The notes under the pieces were generated by a model. The model saw only the letters and a program-made list of their open reading frames with translations. It was not told the DNA's origin and searched no databases. From NCBI GenBank assembly GCA_036676355.1, contig JAKFDA010000051.1, positions 1 to 17,578 on the forward strand: a stretch of 17,578 nucleotides of DNA, written 5' to 3'. The stretch is from ZC4RG42 sp036676355. Lineage in GTDB: Bacteria > Pseudomonadota > Gammaproteobacteria > Burkholderiales > SG8-39. Shown here piece after piece: positions 5,233-13,563 of this stretch (within the stretch, counting starts at the first letter, position 1; each line of letters opens with the position of its first letter). The position numbers were made by a program, and so were the translations under genes.

Positions 5233-8200
5233 TCAGCCGCGCCGTGGCGCAAGCGGAATGACATTCTCCAACTGCAGCCATCTGCGTTCGAACTCCACAG
5301 CCGTGGTCGACTGGCCGAGCAAATGGCCCGAATATTCCTCGCAACCCATGCCGCGCAGCAGTTCGAGCTGCTCTCCCGTTTCCACGCCTTCCGCGATGGT
5401 GTTGATGCGCAGGCTGCGCGCCATGTCGATCATGGCTCTCACCACTACGCGATCATCGTTGCTGTTCAGCATGCCGCGTACGAACGACTGGTCGATCTTG
5501 ATGCCATCCACCGAGAAGCGGCGCAGATGGCTCATCGATGAGAAGCCCGTGCCGAAGTCGTCGACCACGACGCGCACGCCGAGCTTGCGCAATTCAACGA
5601 TGACGATTTTTGATTCCTCGACGCTGCGCCCGAGCGAGGACTCGGTGATCTCGAGCTCGAGTACGCGGGGATCGAGACCGCTCGACTCCAGCGCGGCGTG
5701 TACGCGCGCCGGCAGGGCGCGATTGAACTGCTTGCCCGACACGTTGACCGAAATGGAAAAGGTTTCGCCATGCAGCGACTGCCACACCTGCGCCTGCGCG
5801 CATGCGGTTTCCAGCACCCATTCGCCGATCGAATGAATCAGCCCGGTTTCCTCGATGACGGCCAGAAATTCGCTTGCCGGGATCAAGCCATGCTCCGGAT
5901 GGTGCCAGCGCAGCAAGGCTTCGGCGCCGGTCAGCGCTCCGCTCGATAGATCGACGCGCGGCTGATAGTAGACACGCAGTTCTTCGCGCTCCGCGGCGCC
6001 GCGCAGACCGCCTTCGATCTTGAGGCGCTCGTTGGCGCGCACATTCATGTCGGACGAGAAGAACTGATAGTTTCTCCGCCCGCTCGATTTCGCCACATAC
6101 ATGGCGGTATCGGCGTGGCGCATCAGCAGGCTGCCGGCCGCACCATCGGCCGGATAAACCGCGATGCCGATACTGCACGCGGTGCTCACCGTGTGTTGCG
6201 CGATTTCGTAGACCTGCCCGAGCGAATTGATGATCTTCTGCGCGACCTGCCCGGCATCGTCGGCGCTCTTGAGGCCGGTGAGTACGATGACAAACTCGTC
6301 GCCGCCCAGACGCGCGAGCGTATCGCCCTTGCGCAGCACGTTGCCGATGCGCTTTGCCACTTCCTTCAGCAGCTGATCGCCGACATCATGGCCGAGCGAG
6401 TCGTTGATGTTCTTGAAGTGGTCCAGATCGATGAACATCACGGCGAGCGTCTCGCCGCTGCGCTGTGCGCCTGTGATGCCCTGCTCCAGACGATCGTTAA
6501 GCAGTAATCGATTGGGCAGACCGGTCAGCGGATCGCGCGTGGCAAGCTCGGTGATCTTGGCCTCGGTCTGTTTGCGCTCGGTGATGTCGAGCGCCGTGCC
6601 TCGATAGCCGGTGAAACGTCCTTCCGCATCGATGATCGGCACACCGTTGACCAGTTGCCACACCTGACTGCCGTTGCGGGTCAGCGATCGGTACTCCATG
6701 TTACGAAACGGCGCGCGACGATTCACCACTTCGGCATACCAGTCGCTCACACGCTCCTGTTCGCCGGCCGGCATGAGATCGACGGGGCGCCGCCCATAAA
6801 GCATTTCGGGCGGATAGCCGAGAACCTGTTCGACGCGTCGTGAGACGTAGGTGAACCGGCCGTCGACATCGAGTTCCCAGACATACTCGCCTGCCGCATC
6901 GGCAAAATCGCGGAAGCGGCGCTCGGATTCGCGTAGCTGCCGCTCGGCGAACTTGCGCTCGGTGATGTCGGTGATGGAAGTCAGAATGCACGGCTCGTGC
7001 GACAACTCGATGAGTTCGCTCCAGATCGCCGTATCCGCCATCTCGCCCGATTTCTTACGCAGGCGACACTCCATGCCGCGCACCGAATGCCCCCCTTTCA
7101 CCATGGCAACCAGTTCCTGCCAATCGCCGGGCGCAGGCCACAAATCGATATCGCATGCGCGTCCGGTGACGTCTTCGCGCGCATAACCGAAGAAACGCAC
7201 CCATGCATCGTTCACTTCGACGTACGCGCCATCGTCCACACGACTGATCATGATCGGCACCGGGCTGGCGTGGAAAATGGTGGAAAAACGGGTTTCGGAT
7301 TCGCGAATGCGCACCTCGGCACGCTGTCGCTCGGTGACGTCGATGGCGCTCGACAACAGCACCCGTTCGCCGCCGAATTCCATCAGATCGCCCGACAGTG
7401 ACACCTCGACGATCTCTCCGCTCTTGCGCCGCCAACGGCATTCGAAATCGCGTACCACGCCGTAAGCAACGACCAGATCGCGCATCTGCCCGCGCGCCTT
7501 CGGTTCGACCCACAGACCGACGCTGATGAAATCGTGGTCGAGCAAATCTTCACGCATATAGCCGTACGTACGACACCACGCTTCGTTCACGTCGATCACG
7601 CGACCGTCATGCAGGCCGGAAATGGCGATCGGCTGCGGGCTGCCGCGGAACATGCGCTCGGCGCGCGCATTCGATTCGCGTATCTGCTCTTCGGCGCGGC
7701 GCCGTTCGGTGATGTCGACGAGACTGACGATCACGCAGCGCTCGCCGCGAAAATCGACCACTTCCGCGGAATACATGAGATCGCGCAGATCACCGTTGCG
7801 CGCCACCCCCTTGATGTCGAGATTGCGCACTGCGCCGTTCTGCGTCAGTCGTTCGCGGATGCGATCGCGATCGTTCGGATCGGCCAGCAGGCCGAGATCG
7901 AAAACATGCCGACCTTCCGCTTCGGCGCGGCTGTAACCGTACAACCGGCACCACGCATCGTTCACCGCCGCGACCACGCCGTCGTCGAGACGGCGAAACA
8001 TCATCGGCTGCGGGCTTTCGTCGAAAATATGGGCGAACAATTCGCGCGATTCGCCCAACGCGATTTCCGCGCGCTTCTGCGCTGTGATGTCACGGCCGAC
8101 GCCGCGATAGCCCTTGAAGCGGCCGGCCTGATCGAACATCGGTTCGCCGCTGGTGAGGCTGTAATGCAGCGCGCCTTCGCGATCCTCGCGCACCAGCATG

Positions 8201-9369
8201 AAATCGCGGAACGGCAGATGCGCCTCGACCCGACGCCGGTGCTCGATCCAGCTTTCCGAGTCGCGACCCAGGAACGGCATTTCCCAGCGTCTTCTGCCGA
8301 TGTACTCGCCCGTATCGAACGGCGCGCTGGCGCGAAAGCCGGCCGACAGCTCCACGAATCTGAACTCGCGATCCTGCTCCCAGTACCAGTCGGCGGACAG
8401 TTCAGTGAGATCGCGAAAGCGCTCTTCGCTGTCGCGCAACTTGGCGGTGACGGCGCGACGTTCCGTGCTGATGGCGCACAACAGCAGCGTGGTCAGCGCG
8501 CCGGCGAACAGCAAGCCGTGCAGGCCGAACAGATGCAGCGGGTCGGTGCGCCCGACGAATGGCCCAAGTCCCGCCGCCGTACCCAATATGCAAAGCGTGC
8601 TCACGGCGAAGTTGAACGTGGCGACTTCGCGCATCGAAAAGCGCACGCCCGGCCACACCACCAGCGGAAAGAAGGCAAAGGAAACGAGGAACTGCGTCGC
8701 GGCGGTGCCGAGGCGCGGTTCGAGGGCGAGCGAAGTGAACAGCAGCGCAAGCGCGACAAAGGCGGCGGCGGCCAACGATTCGACCAGGCGCTCGTCGAGA
8801 CGCGGCCGTACGCGCCAGCAGAACAGCAAGGGCGCAACCAGCAGGATGCCTTGCGCTTCTCCGCCCCACCAGGCCAACCAGATCGCAGCGGTTTCGCCGA
8901 TCGGCGCGTACCCGTACAACCGCAACGCGGCGGTGCCGACCGAGGCGCTGATAATCGCGCTGCTCATTGCCGCGCCAAACACCAGCAACACCACATCGCG
9001 CAATTGGCGCAGTTGCAAGTCGAAGCCGTGGCGGCGCGACAGCAGACGCGCCGCGACATAAGTCTGCACCGTCGTGCCGGCGGCGATCAGCAGCGCGGCC
9101 TGCCACACCAGACCGCCGAGCGTCATGGCGGCGAACGCGCCGAGGGCGACGCCCGGCAGCAGGCGGACGCCGCCCAGCACCAGCGCCGCCACGGCGACGC
9201 CGGAGGCCGGCCACACCAGCGAGGCATAGCTATGGATGGCGGAAAGTTCGAGGCTGAAATAGCCGAGCGCCGCATATGCCATTGCCAGCAAGGCGATGCG
9301 CAGCAGGTCTCCGGGCATAAAGAAAGCGCCCCGGCCCTTTGCGGGCCGATTCTTATTGGTCTTGGGCAA
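5233..9369 (-). CDS. MASE1-PAS(x5)-GGDEF-EAL c-di-GMP enzyme
   Basis: A large inner-membrane c-di-GMP synthesis/degradation enzyme (1378 aa). Residues ~22-305 are a multi-span MASE1 sensor. Five PAS domains follow, starting near 314, 441, 566, 691 and 815. The GGDEF domain (~940-1100) has LGGDEF at 1021-1026 and an intact RxxD inhibitory site at 1013-1016. The EAL domain (~1110-1365) keeps E1150, N1209, E1240, D1270-D1271, K1291 and E1327. The C-terminal QG motif reads SG, with Ser1347 replacing the conserved Gln. The start is TTG at 9369 with GAGAGG 6 nt upstream, 3 nt after the ATPase stop. An ATG at 9318, just before the first membrane span, is the alternative. Both activities look possible; the net direction cannot be read. 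Confidence 0.95.
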   Translation of the reverse strand: MPKTNKNRPAKGRGAFFMPGDLLRIALLAMAYAALGYFSLELSAIHSYASLVWPASGVAVAALVLGGVRLLPGVALGAFAAMTLGGLVWQAALLIAAGTTVQTYVAARLLSRRHGFDLQLRQLRDVVLLVFGAAMSSAIISASVGTAALRLYGYAPIGETAAIWLAWWGGEAQGILLVAPLLFCWRVRPRLDERLVESLAAAAFVALALLFTSLALEPRLGTAATQFLVSFAFFPLVVWPGVRFSMREVATFNFAVSTLCILGTAAGLGPFVGRTDPLHLFGLHGLLFAGALTTLLLCAISTERRAVTAKLRDSEERFRDLTELSADWYWEQDREFRFVELSAGFRASAPFDTGEYIGRRRWEMPFLGRDSESWIEHRRRVEAHLPFRDFMLVREDREGALHYSLTSGEPMFDQAGRFKGYRGVGRDITAQKRAEIALGESRELFAHIFDESPQPMMFRRLDDGVVAAVNDAWCRLYGYSRAEAEGRHVFDLGLLADPNDRDRIRERLTQNGAVRNLDIKGVARNGDLRDLMYSAEVVDFRGERCVIVSLVDITERRRAEEQIRESNARAERMFRGSPQPIAISGLHDGRVIDVNEAWCRTYGYMREDLLDHDFISVGLWVEPKARGQMRDLVVAYGVVRDFECRWRRKSGEIVEVSLSGDLMEFGGERVLLSSAIDVTERQRAEVRIRESETRFSTIFHASPVPIMISRVDDGAYVEVNDAWVRFFGYAREDVTGRACDIDLWPAPGDWQELVAMVKGGHSVRGMECRLRKKSGEMADTAIWSELIELSHEPCILTSITDITERKFAERQLRESERRFRDFADAAGEYVWELDVDGRFTYVSRRVEQVLGYPPEMLYGRRPVDLMPAGEQERVSDWYAEVVNRRAPFRNMEYRSLTRNGSQVWQLVNGVPIIDAEGRFTGYRGTALDITERKQTEAKITELATRDPLTGLPNRLLLNDRLEQGITGAQRSGETLAVMFIDLDHFKNINDSLGHDVGDQLLKEVAKRIGNVLRKGDTLARLGGDEFVIVLTGLKSADDAGQVAQKIINSLGQVYEIAQHTVSTACSIGIAVYPADGAAGSLLMRHADTAMYVAKSSGRRNYQFFSSDMNVRANERLKIEGGLRGAAEREELRVYYQPRVDLSSGALTGAEALLRWHHPEHGLIPASEFLAVIEETGLIHSIGEWVLETACAQAQVWQSLHGETFSISVNVSGKQFNRALPARVHAALESSGLDPRVLELEITESSLGRSVEESKIVIVELRKLGVRVVVDDFGTGFSSMSHLRRFSVDGIKIDQSFVRGMLNSNDDRVVVRAMIDMARSLRINTIAEGVETGEQLELLRGMGCEEYSGHLLGQSTTAVEFERRWLQLENVIPLAPRRG
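6928..8049 (-). repeat. Tandem triplicated PAS units inside the c-di-GMP enzyme
   Basis: Three consecutive protein repeats of 125, 125 and 124 residues lie at 7675-8049, 7300-7674 and 6928-7299. Each opens with a helix and a SPxP motif, then (L/V)(D/H)DG, VN(D/E)AW and (Y/F)GY. Each closes with D(I/V)TER and a short linker ending in RE. They are more like each other than like the flanking PAS units (residues 314-440 and 815-938). Those flanking units share their own pattern of W-rich opening and FxGYRG..DIT closing. Confidence 0.85.
9332..9348 (-). terminator. Terminator-like hairpin at the start of the c-di-GMP gene
   Basis: On the minus strand CGGCCC (9348-9343) and GGGCCG (9337-9332) form a 6-bp stem around GCAAA, followed shortly by GCGCTTTCTTT. 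It lies 25 nt after the ATPase stop. If translation starts at TTG 9369, the hairpin is within codons 8-13; if at ATG 9318, it is intergenic. It could attenuate the downstream gene when the first codons are not being translated. Confidence 0.45.
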
Positions 9370-9372
9370 CTC

Positions 9373-11169
9373 TTACCTCTCGGTATGGTGAGGCGGTGCG
9401 ACTTTTAAAACTTCTTCCAGCGTGGTCAGCCCGGCTGCCACCTTCATCGCTCCGCTGACGCGGAGGCTTTTCATGCCTTCTTTGTACGCTTGCTCGCGTA
9501 TCTTCGCGATATCCGCTTCGGCATAGACCAATCGCCGGATTGCAGGCGACAGCATCATCACTTCGTAGATGCCCAGGCGACCGCGATAGCCGGTCATGCG
9601 ACAGTCCAGACAGCCGACCGGCCGATATACATGATCCGGGCGGCGCGATTTCCACGGCGCAACGAGTTCGTCCCAGCCCAGGTCGCCGACATGGTCGTCG
9701 CCATAGGCGATCTTTTCCTTGCACTGCGGGCACAGCGTGCGAAGCAGACGTTGCGCCATGATGCCGAGCACGGTGGCGTTGAGCAGATAACGCGGCACGC
9801 CGAGATCGAGCATGCGGGTGATGGCGGATGCCGCATCGTTGGTGTGCAGCGTGGAAAGCACCAGGTGGCCGGTCAGCGCCGCCTGGATCGCCATTTCGGC
9901 GGTTTGCAGATCGCGGATCTCGCCCACCATGATGATGTCCGGGTCCTGCCGCATCAGCGCGCGGACGCCTTCAGCGAAGGAAAGATCGATGCCGCTCTGC
10001 ACCTGCATCTGGTTGAACGCGGGCTCGACCATTTCGATCGGGTCCTCGATGGTGCAGACGTTGACCTCTTCGGTCGCCAGCGCCTTCAGCGTCGAATACA
10101 GCGTCGTGGTCTTGCCGGAACCTGTGGGGCCGGTGACGAGAATGATGCCGTGCGGGCGCGAGGTCATTTCCTGCCAGCGCTGCTTGTCTTCCCTGGAGAA
10201 GCCGAGTTCGGTGAAATCCTTGACCAGCACTTCCGGATCGAAAATCCGCATCACCAGTTTTTCGCCAAACGCGGTCGGCAGCGTGGACAGCCGCAACTCC
10301 ACTTCCTGTCCTTCGGCGGTGCGCGTCTTGATGCGGCCGTCCTGCGGCCGGCGCTTCTCGACCACATCCATGCGACCGAGAATCTTGATGCGACTGGTCA
10401 TCGCCGCGATCACGGGCTGCGGCAACTGGTAGACGTTGTGCAGCACGCCGTCGATGCGGAAGCGCACCTGACCGAATTCGCGCCGCGGTTCGATGTGGAT
10501 ATCGCTGGCGCGCTGATCGAACGCGTACTGCCACAGCCAATCGACGATGTTGACGATGTGCTGATCGTTGGCGTCGAGTTGGCGATTGCTCTTGCCGAGT
10601 TCGACCAACTGTTCGAAGTTCGAGAGCTCCGAGCGCTTTTCCGCGCTGCCCGCCGCGCCCTTGACCGACTTGGCGAAGTTGTAGAACTCGACGATGTAGC
10701 GATTGATGTCGAGCGGATTGGCGAGCACGCGCCTGATATCGACGCGCATCATCTGCGCCAGTTCACGCTCCCATTCGCGCACGAACGGTTCGGCGGTCGC
10801 CACCACCGCTTCGCGCCCGTTCACCTCGACCGGCAGAATCTTGAAGCGCTCGGCATAAGCGCTCGACATCAGTTCGGTGACCGCCGAGAAATTTATTTTG
10901 AGCGGATCGACATGGTAGTACGGCAGCCCCGCCTTACCCGCGTACCACTCCGTCAGCCATTCCAGATGCAGCAGCTTGTGCGGCGGCCTGGCCGATTTCC
11001 ATTTCTGCTCCGCGATGATCGCCAGCGGATGCGCGACACCGCGATGCAGCCGACGATTGGCGAGCAGCGCATCGGCTTCGGCGCGGACGGCGTAACCATC
11101 CGCGACGAGCTCGTCGAGCACTTCCGGCAATGCCAGCCGGCGCTCCTGCGTAGCGATAACGGCGGCCAT
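9373..11169 (-). CDS. GspE/PilB-type secretion (type II / type IV pilus) ATPase
   Basis: A hexameric cytoplasmic ATPase of the type II secretion / type IV pilus assembly superfamily (598 aa from ATG at 11169). The N-terminal region holds a T2SSE_N-like domain, with RLALPEVLDELVADGY near residues 11-26 and a second half ending near 160. Walker A GPTGSGKT is at 347-354, the Asp box region near 372-380, Walker B IIMVGEIRD at 412-420 and the His box STLHTND near 439-445. Four cysteines (480, 483, 520, 523) form the zinc site typical of this family. The frame stays open to 11373 but that upstream part is palindrome-rich non-coding-like sequence. No strong ribosome site precedes the ATG. No platform protein or pilin is adjacent, so the machine it serves is unknown. 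Confidence 0.93.
   Translation of the reverse strand: MAAVIATQERRLALPEVLDELVADGYAVRAEADALLANRRLHRGVAHPLAIIAEQKWKSARPPHKLLHLEWLTEWYAGKAGLPYYHVDPLKINFSAVTELMSSAYAERFKILPVEVNGREAVVATAEPFVREWERELAQMMRVDIRRVLANPLDINRYIVEFYNFAKSVKGAAGSAEKRSELSNFEQLVELGKSNRQLDANDQHIVNIVDWLWQYAFDQRASDIHIEPRREFGQVRFRIDGVLHNVYQLPQPVIAAMTSRIKILGRMDVVEKRRPQDGRIKTRTAEGQEVELRLSTLPTAFGEKLVMRIFDPEVLVKDFTELGFSREDKQRWQEMTSRPHGIILVTGPTGSGKTTTLYSTLKALATEEVNVCTIEDPIEMVEPAFNQMQVQSGIDLSFAEGVRALMRQDPDIIMVGEIRDLQTAEMAIQAALTGHLVLSTLHTNDAASAITRMLDLGVPRYLLNATVLGIMAQRLLRTLCPQCKEKIAYGDDHVGDLGWDELVAPWKSRRPDHVYRPVGCLDCRMTGYRGRLGIYEVMMLSPAIRRLVYAEADIAKIREQAYKEGMKSLRVSGAMKVAAGLTTLEEVLKVAPPHHTER
9376..9381 (-). promoter_or_regulatory. Ribosome binding site supporting the TTG start at 9369
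   Basis: Minus-strand GAGAGG lies inside the last codons of the ATPase gene and is separated from TTG 9369 by TAAGAG, which contains the ATPase stop codon. This is a typical coupled arrangement and favours TTG over the ATG at 9318, which has only a weak G-rich stretch upstream. Confidence 0.5.
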
Positions 11170-11190
11170 GGCTGCCAAGGTGAAAGAGAT

Positions 11191-11214
11191 GGCGGGAAGT
11201 ATGGGGTTCCCGCC
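11191..11214. repeat. 8-bp perfect inverted repeat upstream of the ATPase gene
   Basis: GGCGGGAA (11191-11198) and TTCCCGCC (11207-11214) pair perfectly around an 8-nt loop, 21 nt upstream of the ATPase start codon. Read on the minus strand the hairpin is followed by a pyrimidine-rich stretch. It may end transcripts from htpG or structure the ATPase leader. Confidence 0.6.
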
Positions 11215-11268
11215 GGGGCCGCTCAACGCAATAAGTCTCGCCCGGCTATCAGTCAGACGGACGCGGGC

Positions 11269-11287
11269 GAATCCGATTCCCGGATTC
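11269..11287. repeat. 7-bp perfect inverted repeat in the htpG-ATPase gap
   Basis: GAATCCG (11269-11275) and CGGATTC (11281-11287) flank ATTCC. The flanking sequence resembles small dispersed GATTCCCG-type palindromes found in many proteobacteria, though this copy looks degenerate. Confidence 0.5.
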
Positions 11288-11376
11288 CCACTCCAGCACA
11301 TCGATGCCGTAGCGGGAGGGGCGTCCATTCCATCGGCTCGCGCCCTACGGGCTTGGCCGGAAGGACGGCACATCCA

Positions 11377-11408
11377 GCGTCATGCCGGACTTGATCCGGC
11401 GTCCAGGC
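11377..11408. repeat. REP-like palindromic element abutting the htpG stop
   Basis: The core GCCGGACTTGATCCGGC (11384-11400) is a 6-bp stem with a 5-nt loop, flanked by GCGTCAT and GTCCAGG. This matches the widely dispersed short repeat, recalled as the GTCATGCCGG...GATCCGGC.TCCAG type, found between genes in many proteobacteria. It ends 2 nt past the htpG stop. Its end sequence CGGCGTCCAG (11397-11406) recurs at 11414-11423 across the last htpG codons. No other copy is visible in this window. Confidence 0.65.
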
Positions 11409-11410
11409 TT

Positions 11411-13330
<1,920 letters not shown>

Positions 13331-13362
13331 GAACGAGTGGCCTCCATATCTATCGGGGCAGC

Positions 13363-13391
13363 ATGTGGGGGCGAGGAGCGGCACCTTCAAG
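13363..13391 (-). promoter_or_regulatory. Sigma-32 (RpoH) heat-shock promoter of htpG
   Basis: Minus-strand CTTGAAG (13391-13385) and CCCCACAT (13370-13363) are separated by 14 nt. They match the heat-shock consensus CTTGAAA / CCCCATNT at 6 of 7 and 7 of 8 positions, with normal spacing. The predicted transcript would start near 13356 and carry the GGAGG ribosome site 10 nt before the htpG ATG. Confidence 0.75.
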
Positions 13392-13490
13392 CCCCGCGCC
13401 GCGATTTCCGACCTTTCCGGCTCGCCGTTGCGGAACTTCGACCGGGCTGATGCAGTCTGGTACACGTGGCGATCGGGCGATATCGGCGAT

Positions 13491-13519
13491 GCGACCCGCG
13501 CCTCGCCTGCCACTACAAT
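13491..13519 (+). promoter_or_regulatory. Probable promoter of the M16 peptidase gene
   Basis: TACAAT (13514-13519) is a 5/6 match to the -10 consensus. The hexamer 17 nt upstream, GCGACC (13491-13496), matches TTGACA only in its GAC core. The predicted start near 13526 gives a leader of about 38 nt with GAGGA before the ATG. Confidence 0.45.
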
Positions 13520-13563
13520 AGCCGTCCGCCCCTGGCGTCACGACGACAAAATTGAGGAATTTC

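Noticed and set aside
7534..9408. Long open frame (about 620 codons) on the plus strand opposite the c-di-GMP enzyme
   Set aside because: The product is rich in Arg, His, Gln and Ala, with no recognisable domain, and lies wholly antisense to well-supported MASE1/PAS sequence. It is a by-product of GC-rich codon bias.
11170..11373. N-terminal extension of the secretion ATPase by 68 residues
   Set aside because: The extension translates the palindromic intergenic region, has no homology-like features, and ATG 11169 gives a normal family N-terminus.
9490..11394. Long open frame (about 630 codons) on the plus strand opposite the secretion ATPase
   Set aside because: It mirrors the ATPase coding frame, has no domain or ribosome site, and its composition is typical of an antisense shadow.
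13331..13513. N-terminal extension of HtpG by 61 residues
   Set aside because: It covers the heat-shock promoter and ribosome site; MTQTTNKETLGF from ATG 13330 is the standard HtpG start region.
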